Shown in pieces: positions 33,011 through 45,519 of a DNA stretch of 64,000 bases. The stretch comes from Siphonodentalium dalli (Eukaryota; Mollusca; Scaphopoda; Gadilida; Siphonodentaliidae). A model generated the notes under the pieces. The model had not been told where the DNA came from. It worked only from the letters and a program-made list of their open reading frames with translations, and searched no databases. The stretch spans positions 155,337,151-155,401,150 of the forward strand of contig CP136068.1 of the NCBI GenBank assembly GCA_032622095.1, read 5' to 3'. The position numbers and the translations under genes were made by a program. Positions within the stretch are counted from its first letter, which is position 1. The number at the start of each line of letters is the position of its first letter.

Positions 33011-34442
33011 CACGATGGTTCAGAGAGCGTTTCTTAATTTAGAATTTTCTGTGTGTATAGTTTAATATGAGTATGCAGCTATATATGATTTAATTTTCCA
33101 TAGTTTTTCACGGAAATCACGACTGGTAAATTTAATTTAATGGGTATTTAATTTAATAGGTATTTGGTCCTAGTGACACAGTTTGGACATGTTCCATAGC
33201 GACGCACATGTAACGGTTTTCTTAGCCTAATGGGTTTATTTACGCATAATATACGAAATTCCATCCTGATAAGGGATTTCTGCCGGAGATATGAAAAAAA
33301 GGGATTTTTGTCACTACGGGTTTCCATAATCGCTGTTTTATTTGCATGGAAATCGGTCAAGCGATACGTTACCGTCGCACGCTCGCTCTTTTCGAAGAAG
33401 TGGATTTAATTAGTCGCCTGTTTGGGGAGGAATACATGTCAAATTACAGCATTTGCATGTGTATTTAGAGGTAATGACTGGTATAATATTTATAACTTAT
33501 CTGTTGCTATCCCCGTTTTCACACTTAAGGACCTTATCTCGCTTAAGGTGTTTGAATTCAGCAGGTAGAATTTTTCGCGACATGAAAGCTGTGAACTGGT
33601 GAAGTGCGGGTTTGTAAATAATAGGTCAAGCTATGTTTCTCTATGTTTCCCACTTTTGTGTGTGTCACAATTTCTGAACACATGGTGAAAAATCCACACT
33701 GTATTAATTGTTAACTATAGCTTATATGCATATATTTACAATACCGACATACATGCATTCTCCCATACATGTACATGCATGGCCCCCACGGGAGACATGA
33801 GCACGCAGGAGAATGCATCGATCAAGCACAGGGTCTCTATAAAATTTCTGGAAGCTCTGGTCCCAGAAGAATCAAAGATAGAATCTTGAACTAATTTGGT
33901 ACCGTAACATCAGAAACATAACAGGAAATATTCATATGAAATTATTTGAGGTACCGGGGTAGATATTGGCATACGGGAATGTAATTGACTTTTTCTGGAA
34001 ATGTAATTTATAAATTTATTTCAGGTGAGGAGGAAATAAAGTGGGGGGGGGGGCTTTTGGTGGTCATTAGCATTTTACTGCTCCATAGTTTCATAGTAAT
34101 TAAGTTTTGAAAGGGTTCGCATTTCAACTAGGTCTGGTGGGCCATAGCCTTTTACCATACCTATTCGCTGGGTCACCCCAGTCACATTAATAAAGTGCCA
34201 AAAGGTACCCAATCTGAGGTACCCAACCACCATCAAGACACATCAACAACATTTCTTTAAAAAATACTTTAGTTATCGGGATCGGTTTATTTGAACAAAA
34301 TAATGCTAATTTGAATTTTACTGCATTTCCACTTGATTCTAGAGTTATCCAACTTCATCCGCAACTTTGTCTGAGACCCTCCAATCAAAACATCTCGAGA
34401 AGTAACAGACTTCAAAATAGATATCTGATTACTTAGAGCTTT
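33011..34442. other. No gene; G11 run and a hairpin relic
   Basis: Includes the relic hairpin at 33754-33832 and G11 at 34043-34053. ORFs on either strand have no motif. Confidence 0.5.
33754..33832. repeat. Relic of the MITE hairpin
   Basis: ATGCATTCTCC pairs with GGAGAATGCAT, followed by CACAGGGT as in the MITE family. The centre is diverged (GGCCCCCACGGGAGAC). The consensus T-A pair after ATTCTC is C-G here, changed on both arms. Confidence 0.55.
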
Positions 34443-34563
34443 GGTTGATCCCTCCAGTGATTCTATACTTCATAGAATCACAATTAAACTTCACCTTCAC
34501 GGATGAAGCCTCGTTTAATGTTTTATTCTATTTCACTATAGAATTACTTCCGGGGTCAACTGA
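34443..34563 (+). mobile_element. Dispersed hairpin repeat, copy B (foldable, 121 bp)
   Basis: Starts GTTGATCCCTCCAGTGATTC and ends ATTACTTCCGGGGTCAAC; these termini are imperfect inverted repeats of about 35 bp. The middle pairs as well (CTTCACCTTCACGG, GATGAAGC). The left part equals copy A inverted and the right part equals copy C inverted, so A and C are partial copies. A 140-codon ORF (34445-34867) begins inside it and is judged spurious. Confidence 0.75.
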
Positions 34564-35463
34564 GACTTTAAAGCGATCGATAGTAGACACAAACAACCGC
34601 GTTCAACACAGTGAACAAACGGTGTACTCCATGAAACACAAACTAACTCCTGCAGTTGTAATATACGAATCACAAAGCACAGCATCAATGACATTTCTAG
34701 CAGTGTTGTTATTGTTAGATGCATTCAATGAATATTGTAGTATTCCGCCAAAGTCAACTCACATTTGCCCCGCCAATATATCTAGGAAGGTCACCATTAC
34801 AAGAACGTCGCTAGTGGCAGCGCTTAATATGACACCATACGCATCAACTCAACCGAATGTGAATTAAGGCACCATTCAGAAGCAGTTAAGCAGAACAGTA
34901 TATACCGGTAACAATTAATATAAAAACATCCACTTGGCAATTACTGGCAAAACAAGAGGTTTATTCGGCCTACTCAGCCGACTATATTCGTGAACTTAAA
35001 GCACAAATTCCGCATGTCTCTGTCCCATGCATGTACCAGATAATGGTTGAAGGCGATTGTCAAAGACAATTCACTCACCGATAATTTGAACAAAAGCGAA
35101 ATCCTCTTATAAATGAAATTACATCCACTACGATATCTGGGAATGATATTTTTTCAGTGCTTATGCATGTATAGACACGTTTTGAATTCCGGCGTGGCAG
35201 GATTATTGCCGAGTCACTGACATATTGCCAACGGTAGCACCGAGTGAGAATATACACAACACAGCCCACCGAACAGTGAGAATAACACCGTAGCGCAATC
35301 GCATGAAAACAAATCATTCGTAAAATTCGAGAGGTAAGAAACGTCGGCGAAATGGTTCACATGCACCAGTTACAGAACAAATCCCATTGTCAGCTGTGTT
35401 CGGGTTCCTGGTCGACAAGTTATACTAATATTCATCTCGGGAAGCTTCCCAGTCAGATCGATG
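34564..35463. other. No recognised gene
   Basis: The second half of the 34445-34867 ORF lies here and shows no family motif. The rest is AT-rich. Confidence 0.45.
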
Positions 35464-35926
35464 ATATGTGACCCGCCATATCAAATCCAGTCGTAAGTCG
35501 GGATTTGTTACCCTGTGCTAATGCATTCTCTTATATATGCGAGGTGACCATAGGTCGCCTCGCATATATAAGAGAATGCATTGGCCTAACAATTTTTTAT
35601 CATTTTTTTTAAATAAATGTTTCTTACAATTTTTAGGACATAAAATAAAAAACATCCATTACCCTGCATGGAGCCCCACACATATATAGAAGCATATAGA
35701 AGAGTGTCGTCTACTCATGTTTGTCTGGGGCTCTGTATGGGTGAAATTATAAAATTGTTAAGGAATACAAGAAAACATTATTAAAATTGTAAAAAATTGT
35801 TAGGCCAATGCATTCTCTTATATATGCGAGGCGACCTATGGTCGACTCGCATATATAAGAGAATGCATTGGCACAGGGTAAAAGAAATCCCGACTTACGA
35901 CTGGATTTGATATGGCGGGTCACATA
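35464..35926 (+). mobile_element. Hairpin MITE, copy 8 (full length)
   Basis: 463 bp with both TIRs (ATATGTGACCCGCCATATC and GATATGGCGGGTCACATA), hairpin 1 at 35517-35585, the interior, and hairpin 2 at 35804-35872. It has the same orientation as copy 7 and is about 96% identical by eye. Hairpin 1 has CGAGGTGACC where the consensus reads CGAGTCGACC. Confidence 0.95.
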
Positions 35927-36055
35927 ATTATGCGATCCGAACAATTAACCTTAGTGCATCCTGTAATACACGATACTATGTGGTAACGACGGAAGCAGGA
36001 GCGTTTCCCCAACTTTATAAACGCCGAAAAAACACAGGCACATGTGCGTGGGCTC

Positions 36056-36091
36056 TATATAAGACACGCGACCATTGGACATTTCGCAGTC
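36056..36091 (+). promoter_or_regulatory. Possible TATA/Inr core promoter
   Basis: TATATAAG at 36056-36063, then CGCAGTC about 30 bp downstream at the spacing of a TATA box and initiator. No coding sequence is identified after it. In AT-rich DNA such matches are common by chance. Confidence 0.2.
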
Positions 36092-38841
36092 TGAATCTGA
36101 ATCGGATAGCTGAGCAAAGTTCCCAATCAAATTGAAATAGAGATATATGAGTGAAAATGCACTCCATTTAAGCGAAAGCTGAGAAATCAGTTGTGAGACG
36201 AAGCATGCAATTTATGGGAATTCCAAACATACACGGAATATACATGAATGCCTTAAGGATACCAATTAGACAGGTATATGTACATGAGATTCCATGTCGT
36301 GGCTATCATCAAAGATAGAGAGAGACATGCTCAGTCTGAGTATTTGCAACACCCGGAAGAAACTTGCATAAATTGTTGCCTTGGCCCAATCATCCACATG
36401 ACCAATGTCAAACGATTATACCTGTACATGGATATTCGGCCGTGTAGTTTATGTAAGGAACATGTGTAGTATTATCAGTATAAATCTGAGAATGCGTAGT
36501 ATGCCAATGGTGGACAAAGTATGTCAAACCAAAAAGAATATGCTGGAGTTTCAAGGCTATCGATGTCAATGGTGCGTTTTCTCAACGGAAAAAAACATGA
36601 AGTGGCACACACAACGTTAACATTGTCATAGTGACATCCCCGCCATATATGCGAACTTCACTATATAAAATAGTGACTCCCAACCATGATTGATGTGGCA
36701 GAAAACTGTATCTTTATATGATCACACCAACAGCGCAAGGCAACGTGTGAAAGCACGCAATGAGAGCGTCAAAATTGAACATAAATGGTCCCAAAACCGT
36801 GCCTAATTCAAGTATTACTCGTAACAGGCTCGCATATAATCATATGCATGCGTATATACATGTAGATTGGATAATTCTTAACAAACCACAATGATTTCAG
36901 CTACGGTTTGGATATTAGCATACTAATATTCGTCAATCGCACGCTTGTGACATGCATGCATTACTGACCCATGGCACAATTATAAATAAGTGAACCGGTG
37001 ATATTCACCCATGTTGTCACATTAGTAAGAAATGGAAGATAGTGAATGGTCCAATACCGATTTACCTAATTCTATAACGAAACCATGCGATGGAATGAGC
37101 GCTAAAGCCAACCTCGCATATTTGTGCATATTCATAATTATCGGCCAGATTCATTAAGGATAACAATCTTCACACCGAACGTCCGACAAATTTCATACCG
37201 GTTGTATCGGTTCTTGAACAATAACCACACCATTATATAACTAGGTGCAAAATGTCCTTCCGATGCGAATTGAAGATTTTTGGCTGTCATTAATAACTAC
37301 AGATAATGATATACTAGTCGGGACGTAAAGCACAATACGTCATAATTATAACAATCAGGCGTCACTATATAACGCCCTTTTAAATCCATCTGAAACTGGT
37401 GAAGGCATTGAGCCCAATATAAGGATGATAGGCTTGGGTACACTGCCACTGTACCTCTATGCCGGGTTTCGGTCGCAACTACAAATGGAAAAATAAAACC
37501 ATCTGTCGAACAAGGTACATTGGCAATACCAATCACCGGCTATGAGGTCATTTACCGTTCATATAAATAAAGTGTGTTTCAACTTGTGTAATCGTCAAAA
37601 CCATCAATAGCCTATATGTGTAACTGACATGACATGGCAAGAATCACATGCGATACTTCGACGCGATAGCTGAGATCCGTCTGCGGATGTAAGCAAATAC
37701 ACAAATCAGCCAAACATAATTACAAGTGACCAGTGGCAAGGGAATCAAATGATCTTTTGCCTTTCTCTCATGCATGGCCGCTTCGAGATTAACAACGGCC
37801 AGGGAGCTCAGCGGCTCGGCATGTGACTGGTCTTTGCAACCATAACATTGGATATGGCGCAGCATGGTATCGGAGCATTGACATCGAAACCGTTAAATTG
37901 CACACCGGAAACGTTATCGGATTCCGTCGCGTGGCGAAAATGTAACCAAAGATTGCTGTTACGAACAGCTGTTACGAATGGTTCGGTGTGTCATTAGAGA
38001 TGTGAATAATCTCCTTAAAAACTCAGTCCTTGATGAGTTAATGAAGAACGTGCGTGCCCAAATATTGTCAATGATTCAAAACTTGAATTAACACAACATT
38101 GATATGACAGAAATTATGTGTCCATCAGACCCAAAGCAGTTGTCAACATTGAGCACAACCTTCCCCCAAAAGAGGGCAGAATCAAGCTATATATGTTGGT
38201 TAGGATGCATCACATCACAATTATTGCGTATACATGTATAGGCGAACAAGAGCCGCACAATGTTATGGTTGATTATATATCATCAAAAACCCCTGCATGT
38301 TTATGAACCGCATGTGATCTATAAAACACGCAGACAATAGGACACACGGTCAAGCATTGAATGACGTCGGAAAACCAGACGTATTTTTATCGTTAGACTT
38401 CCACATCTTATTTACAGTAACACCGACTGTCCTCGTGAATCTATTATTAGTGTCTGTATGCAAAAAGCCTCTACGTGCGAAGCTTTAAGAAAACTCTAAG
38501 ACCTACATAGACGAAGTCATGAGCACAGACTATGTACAACATAGCCTCCTTACAAGTGGAGAGGTCGGAAAGCGCATTGACTTCTGCAATCGAAATCACT
38601 AGCGCAGTGTGGATACCAGCTGTGTGTTTACAACAAAGCCTCCACAAGCAAAGCGTTAAAATCGCGCATGGAATTCGACCTGCGAAGTCATGCATGGCCA
38701 CACACAGTCTTCCTGGACAACGTATCGGACCTCTGTACATGTAGCATACAATGCTTCCCATTGGTACTCGATAGTCCTGTAATTATTTAGCCGTTGCAGT
38801 AACAACGATCGACCGGACCGGCATAATCGCGAACACAACGC

Positions 38842-38875
38842 TATATAAAAGCAATGGAGTCCGGTCCATCAGGCC
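38842..38875 (+). promoter_or_regulatory. Possible TATA core promoter
   Basis: TATATAAAAGC near 38842, followed by a GC-richer stretch and CCATCAGG about 30 bp later. Motif evidence only. Confidence 0.15.
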
Positions 38876-39494
38876 AAACGGCATCCGCCATGTTGAACTG
38901 AATGTCAACGATATGACAAGGCAGCTTTGTCAACGAAAACTCGTGCGTTACCCAAAATCGGCCAACTACCGAGATTGCGAATTAAAAGTGACTCCATGAT
39001 CAAGATCAATGGCCACAACACATGCACGTGGTGTTAGAACGTCACGGTCGCTACAATCGCAACCGCACGCATGACCCAGATCGGTAAACAGCCGATGGAA
39101 TGATCCGAACAAATTTGTTTCGAACGAATCGAAATTCCAGTGAACTGGAGCATTAAATAACTGACCACTTCCAGTGTGGCGTTATGAACATGATCAAGTC
39201 GCTACAGTCGCGACCGATTGTTGTTCAATGGCGAAGAAAAGCTGTCACTGCGTGACAAGATGCGCTAATCAGACAGCACGGATTTTGCCATGATAAAATC
39301 AAGCAAGCCGTCAAAATGAAAGCAAATACAATAAAATGTTGTTGCATTCCTAAATAGGAACTGTACGAGTCAACTAAAATATAAATCAGAAGCCGCTACA
39401 ACCGTAGCCTCTGAAAAGTATTTACTGTGCAGAGCATACAAGAATAAGAATGCGTCTTCACACGACGGTTGCAGCGAAAACAACGAGGTGTTGT

Positions 39495-39563
39495 CGTGGA
39501 CACATGCGCAGTGATGCTATCTCAGTTGACCCCGGAAGTGATACTATAGTGAAATAGAATATA
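39495..39563 (-). repeat. Dispersed hairpin repeat, copy C
   Basis: The reverse complement reads CTATTTCACTATAGTATCAC, then TTCCGGGGTCAACTGAG and ATAGCATCACTGCGCATG. It shares its first part with copy B (34525-34563) and its second with copy A (28850-28893). Confidence 0.8.
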
Positions 39564-40089
39564 GACCAATGCGCGTGAGCCGGTTTATAAATGGGAAATA
39601 TTGGCACACCCGTGGTCTACGTCCATCCAAATTAACGGAAGCCCTATGACTGAATAGGCCTTATCACTGATTCTCATCAGCATTCCCGTTCTGTGGCTGT
39701 GAGAGTTCGTCATAAATCTCTATAATGTATGTAGGTTTGCACAGTGGCCATATATGTTACAGTGAAGTAATTCGATTGGTAGCGCCCTCCAACGGATTTT
39801 GGATGCAGGAGAGAATTAAAAAAATTCTGGGCTCTGGTTGGTTAATAGTAGTTTCGATATTTAAACATATAAAATACATGCAATCACTCCTCTTGAAATT
39901 TCAGACTCCAAAACATAACATTGGCATAGTGTAAAGCACGTGGTTCCTAGATTGAATTTTTTTGGTATGAGGTAAAAAATGTCAATATTTTTTTCATGCA
40001 ATTCTGACTCTAGATTATAAATCCCAAATTTAAAGGTACATTCCATGCTCGGCGATATTATGTTTTTCATGCAGAGCTTTGTTGAGATC
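39564..40089. other. No recognised feature
   Basis: AT-rich sequence upstream of the LINE ORF1 relic. It may include that element's leader. Confidence 0.45.
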
Positions 40090-40640
40090 TCGCGATATAG
40101 CCGATTCTTCCGATTCAGAGATATTGGCTGATTACCACAGGGAGTTACAGAAGTCCGTAGATTTACAAAAACAATTGATAGACAAAAAGTTCCCTTGAAT
40201 ATTTATCTTCTGACATTCATGCAGTCGGTGCGAACATCCACCGATATTGAAGGTGGGATATATGGAGATGGATTTATACACATAAGTTCTAAACCCATTG
40301 CGATGTTTTAACTGTCTGGGTTATGGCCATGGCCAGGAACATTGTAAATGTAAAGAAACCATATGTGCACGATGTTCTATTTCTGGTCATGAACACAATG
40401 ATTGTAGGCATCTTGAGAAATGTTCAAACTGTAAAAGTCCACGTACATGCTGCAATGGATCGTTCATGTCCAACTTGGGAGTATGAATTCAAGATTCAAC
40501 GATGTAAAGCTGAGAAACATTTACCACATATAGATGCCAAGAAAATAGTTGGTCCTCGACCATCCATTCCGCAGGTCACATATTCAGCAATCGTGTCTAC
40601 CAAAAAGTGAGTTGATGCCAGCGCTCAGACACATAGTCAA
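40090..40640 (+). pseudogene. LINE ORF1 relic with CCHC zinc knuckles
   Basis: Frames joined by eye show GVTEVRRFTKTIDRQKVPLN, then NPLRCFNCLGYGHGQEHCKC, a second knuckle CARCSISGHEHNDC, a degenerate third (CSNC), and finally CPTWEYEFKIQRCKAEKHLP followed by AKKIV. Knuckles 1 and 2 are exact C-x2-C-x4-H-x4-C. This order is typical of the RNA-binding ORF1 (Gag-like) protein of Jockey/I-type LINEs. At least three frameshifts or stops (near 40145, 40283 and 40455) make it non-functional. No endonuclease or RT follows; the sequence passes into a 3' UTR-like stretch. Confidence 0.75.
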
Positions 40641-41388
40641 ACCACACTCGTCAGTATAACACTACATGTAGCAACACAAGTTGATATTATTCCTGTTCCA
40701 GAACCTGCATCGTAGGTAAAGGATACAGCTTCTGTCGTTGAGACATTTCCTTCAAAACAATCTATCCAAGTTGATCATATTGTTCCAAAAGAAAAATCGC
40801 CTGTTGCTTCGAAAGAAAGATCATCAAAGTCAATCAAACGTTTCGACTCTCAGAAGAGAGGTACATTTTTGAGCTTTAAAATGTGACCAGATGATTGATG
40901 AGAAACGATTAACTCTTAAAGACAAAAACAGTAGTTGTGGATCGAAGCTGTCGGTTGGGTGAGGGGTGATATTCTGTCTCACCCACCCGATCGCCAGCTG
41001 AATGCATTGCCAAAGGTTAATGCGCGATTCATCAAATACATGTATTATAAATAACTTACCAATGCAAAATCTGATTGTAAAAGCTACTTTACACAGTTTT
41101 TTTGTGGATCTTTGGTAATTTCATGTTATTTATTTGCTATTTATTATCTATTATTGTACTACTTTTATATGTTTGATATTATGATTGCACACTAGTCAGT
41201 TCTTGAATTTATATTCCCGACTCCAGTTGGAAACATTCCTCTTGGGTGCTTTTATTTGTACATAGCTCATTGCATTGTTTTAATCAATAATGTCTGATTG
41301 ATCTACACAGTTGCTTCACGAACCTGTTTGATACCTAATTCTGTTCTTGGTCGTGATATGGGCTAGCGGCCTAAACGATGTTAAACCC
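40641..41388 (+). mobile_element. 3' region of the ORF1-only LINE
   Basis: AT-rich non-coding sequence between the ORF1 relic and the (TCAA)n tail. The end reads GTCGTGATATGGGCTAGCGG, then CGATGTTAAACCCTC, a form familiar from 3' ends of LINEs and SINEs in mollusc-like genomes (from memory). ORF2 is missing entirely. Confidence 0.55.
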
Positions 41389-41406
41389 TCAATCAATCAA
41401 TCAATC

Positions 41407-41439
<33 letters not shown>
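41389..41439 (+). repeat. (TCAA)n tail microsatellite
   Basis: About 12 copies of TCAA with one TTCA interruption, forming the 3' tail of the preceding LINE-like element. Confidence 0.9.
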
Positions 41440-41440
<1 letters not shown>

Positions 41441-42077
41441 AAAGACCGTTTTTCCATAGAATGGTAGAGCTAGATCAGATCAGGAATAGGCTAACTTGGA
41501 ACGTGGCTGTTGTTTGCTTGGGAACCCAAACACAGTGTTCAAAGTTGTAGTTGTTATGACTTCAATGCATCTTTCTGGGACACTTAATTCCCGTCGAAAG
41601 GTAGTGCAAGTATTTGTCGACCTATCTCAATACCGGGAACAATTCAAAAGCTAATATTATTATGTGCACATGTATTTTAGAGCGCAGATCACCATGTGAT
41701 TGTAAGTATATATACAACTACAGTTGTGTGGTGTTAAACCGAACAGGATATCTTCGAAATAATATTATCACATTCATGAAACTTTAAGTAGGTTTTGATG
41801 GTCGGATATCTCAGTTCAAGGCAGTCAGGTTTAACACTCTTTGGGTACAACGTCCAATGATCGTCTCCGTAATAGAGCGTCAATCTTTCGCATCTCAAAA
41901 AAAGAAGAAGCAACAACTGATAAAGAGCGTTCACAGTAATGACCAACGGCACTTTTTTCAACGTATTGTGTTTTGTTGCAAACTCCATGCAGGGTGCACC
42001 TCCCCTTGGTAACTAGGTAATACCGCTGCTACAGGCGACATTTTACCCACATTTTGTGGACGTCCGCGATATATATA
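41440..42077. other. No recognised feature
   Basis: No ORF with a motif. The end is a short (TA)n run at 42069-42081 before the next module. Confidence 0.5.
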
Positions 42078-42445
42078 TATACTAGCTGGTGACCCGACTT
42101 CGTCCGGGCTGTTTCCCCTCTGCTTTTCGGCGAATTGCGCGATTTGACCTTGAATTGTCCATTTCGAAGATCAAGGTCAGGTGGGGTCACGATGTGACCC
42201 GTCCAAAACACTGCTCGGACAAGAGTACCCGACAAAAGTACCCGTCGAATCCATCCGGTTTTACCCGATTTGACCTCGAATTGATCATTTTTAAGGTCAA
42301 GGTCAGGTCGGTGTCACGTCTCGACCCGTCCAAAACACTCAGTGGACAAAAGTAACCATACGTATCAAATTTCGTCGAAATCCCATAAAAATTCGCGATT
42401 TGACCTTGATTTGACCCGGTTTCAAGGTCACGTCGCACGGGCAAA
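42078..42445 (+). repeat. Degenerate module rich in AGGTCA words
   Basis: Starts TATACTAGCTGGTGACCCGA. It then repeats a unit of about 130 bp containing GATTTGACCTTGAATTG, CAAGGTCA and CGACCCGTCCAAAACACT three times. In one frame it translates as FDLEL-like repeats. AGGTCA half-sites, including AAGGTCAAGGTCAGGTC near 42293, look like nuclear-receptor elements but are a property of the repeat. TGGACGTCCGC flanks both sides (about 42057 and 42467). Confidence 0.5.
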
Positions 42446-43857
42446 CGAATAGTGGACATTTGGTGGACGTCCGCCATATATAATTGGTGGACGTATACTA
42501 AGCGAGCAGAGCAAAATGCTGCCCTTGCTAAGCACACAAAATATCGAAACAAAATTGTGCGATATCCTACCTTAAGTTTGGAAATTCCTACTAGAACCAA
42601 CGAACTATATATTGCGACACTGTGCGATTTGGTTCTCCGATTATTTTATCAACAAAAAAATCAAAACGCACATGGACGACAACATTCATGGCAAGTCAAA
42701 CACAAGAGTTCTAATTTGCTGCGATTTTACTAAGGAGTGTGCGAAAATTGTCAATAAAACTATCGCTCTAATTCTCCATTCTGTCATTTAGTTTTAGTTT
42801 GGGAAATGTTCTCAAAGCACATAGAACATTTGACATTGGTCGATCGCGCTCTCGCCATTTTGTCTGGAAAAGCCCGCTCTAAATATAAAAAACCACAGAC
42901 TGGTACCCAGCCGGTGACAGAGTCAGAAAGGAAGTGTGACTGGTGCGTTCTGGTAGAGAATGGTTTTGGTGGTGAATTTTGACGACGTCCGCACAATACT
43001 AATGTAATTTGCATTTGCCTGGTCAGATGGAAATTGGCTTAGGTAATTGGTTTGGTGTCCAAATAGAGCACATGCCCAGCCTATAACCAAATGGTATATT
43101 TAACAGTTATGCTCAGTTGTACTGCTCAATACTACACACCCGCCTGATAAAAGAAATAATTGTTCCGTATATTCCAATACGACCATACGCTGAGTCCCAA
43201 CCCACGGTATTGGAAATGGCGGGATGTGAAATGTTTCAAAAGCCCTCGAGTAGTTATTGGATTGTCGCCTGGAATTATAGTCAGGCTCTGCGCGTGACTG
43301 GGCTGCGATGAGATGTGATGGTCGGTAACCATGGGAGATTTTGTTAAATACTCCTTGACGTTTGACATATAGACAACACCCGGACGTTCTCGCATTCATT
43401 CGCTGGGCGTTGGCATCACGATGAAGACCGGGCGCATTACATGGAAGTATTGGCTCTTTGTGTTGTGGAATGTGACAGCGATGCAGGTGCGTGGTTATTA
43501 TTAATATTTTATATTGGTGTCAGATCAACAACAATTTTTTTTGGTGATATAATAAACATACTGTATATGTAAAATAAAAACGGATAAATATTGAAGTAAA
43601 TTGTAGAGCGTTTGAAAGTTGAAAATCGGCGAAGAAAGGGGTGTAAAAGTAATAGAGTGTAAGACAAAATACATTTAAATAGTTACTCATACTTTTGTGT
43701 TCATGTTTCTCTTCGTCCCCTTTTTGGGCTCTGGGATTGGGTGCAAATATTGTTCAGATTTGTATTAATATTCATTTCAAAACTAAATTGTTTATTCATT
43801 GAATTGCGGGAATAAACGATAATAGTCAGACCAACATAAATTATTAACAGCGAAAAC
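42446..43857. other. No recognised gene
   Basis: Contains ORFs of 76-99 codons on both strands that overlap each other, without motifs. No repeat structure seen beyond the flank word noted above. Confidence 0.45.
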
Positions 43858-44051
43858 ATGTCAAATTCTCAATATTTCAAACGTCGAAAACTATTACAAA
43901 AACTCACAATTGAGAACGCTCTTTGTTATCGACCGCTTCTTGTGGGCGACGGATTCAAGGACGCTCATTACGAGAGTCGATCATTGGAATTAAAGTTCCG
44001 AAAAGCGATGGTACGTTGCTTAAACGCTCCACCATCGGGTCACAATGATCC
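43858..44051 (+). CDS. Candidate coding exon at the palindrome edge
   Basis: ATG at 43858 in an acceptable context (GAAAACATG), 194 nt open to a strong donor ATCC|GTAAGA (GT at 44052-44053). The peptide is basic (MSNSQYFKRRKLLQKL, then RPLLVGDGFKD) with no recognised domain. The last dozen coding bases and the donor are also present, inverted, at the far end of the palindrome (54211-54223). No downstream exon is identified. It may be a real first exon or a chance ORF. Confidence 0.3.
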
Positions 44052-45519
44052 GTAAGATTGTTTCTAAGTGACACTGGCCAGTGAAACTGATACTACGGGT
44101 ATGAACTAGCCCACTTCACATCGTAACAATAATAAAAGGGACACTTCATCTATATTAGCCACAAAACGTGTTAGTACACATCTGTGGAAACTAAACCCAT
44201 CACTCTTTGTCTGCCATCCGTCCATAATTGTAATATAATTTTCTCAGAAACCACGGGATCCCTTTGGCTGAAATTTGGTCTCAACGTGGGATAAGAAATT
44301 ATCCATGGAAGACAACAGTGTTCGTGTGGGGAGAAGCTTCGTAGTGTTTCGCTGTCGCCATGGCTTGGGTTTGTTTGGGTATAGGCATGGTGTGGTGAGT
44401 GTGGTTCTCATAATGGTTCCCATGGTTCTCACATATGGGTCTCGTGTGTTTGATGGTTCTCATATGTGGCTCTCATATGGTCTGAACTAGCCTTTACTGA
44501 CTGAGGTCCTTTAGTGCACATGTCATCACTTCACTGATAACCATTATATGGTCAAATCCCTACACTATCAAACGCAGTGTTTTTATAATGGGTTTTCTTA
44601 CAATTTTGACTAAATATTGGTTAAATTATATGCATCAGCGATCCTTCTTAATAACGCTCTGTATATTTTCAAACGCATCGCACTAAATGGGTTTGGAATA
44701 GCCATACAGGAAAGGGGGAACTGACGTCCTGGGTAGGTCGACTGCATATAGCAGTATATATGGGGTACACACATGGACAGAAATGGGTTCCTCGTGGCTT
44801 CTGGCCTACACATGACATATTAAAGTTATCCACACCCATTGGCGCGCCTTTTAATGGGCTATGAAGCGCCATACGGGTCGAATCATGGCCTTCTCCATGT
44901 GTTTCTATTTGAACCCACATTAATAACTAATTAAAATCTTTCTCTCCATGTCGTTTCACGCCATAACCTTGATTTGGAAAGCTTGAAGGGCTAATTAAGC
45001 TTCAATTTAAATCCCAACATTTTCTTATTTGAAGAACGTATCTGGTTGAACATGTCCACCATAGTAAGCTCATTTAATTCAAAGAGCTTCACACATAGTC
45101 CCACTAGTAATGATGTGTCGTTATTTACTGCAGAAATGGTCATATAGAATACAATACAACACATTTTGGTCACATACCTTAAAGGTGCACATCACTTTCG
45201 GAAGATATCGAACTGACCATGTATAGAGTGGAATGACATGTCGGGGATCAACTGTTTAATCAGTTCCAGTATTTCGTCCATAAGGCAGTTTTGGTTGTAA
45301 CATCGTTGTGTATGACGGTTCATTCATATGACACTTAGCGGTTGCACACGATACTGTCTGTTGTATTTTATGTCTCATATCATGTATATTAATTGTTCCA
45401 TTGATGGTAGGAGTATGGCATTGGTGTCTGTTTCTTCGATGTATTCTAGTCATAGTTAATTCATATTATTACTCTAAACTCTCCATTAAATGGAGAAAAT
45501 AAAGAGCCCATCTTACGTA

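Larger units (their letters stand above)
35927..39494. other. 3.6 kb without a recognised gene
   Basis: Many small ORFs of 60-96 codons, none with a convincing motif. A C2H2-like phrase (YRCQWCVFSTEKNMKWH, near 36560-36615) is truncated by a stop before a second histidine. Around 38990-39420 the phrase GTCGCTACAATCGCAACC and decayed variants occur three times. Two possible core promoters are listed separately. Confidence 0.5.

Noticed and set aside
34445-34867. 140-codon ORF
   Set aside because: It begins inside a dispersed hairpin repeat and shows no motif after leaving it.
36405-36620. C2H2 zinc finger (YRCQWCVFSTEKNMKWH)
   Set aside because: Spacing between the second Cys and first His is short and a stop precedes the second His. 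Single and unsupported.
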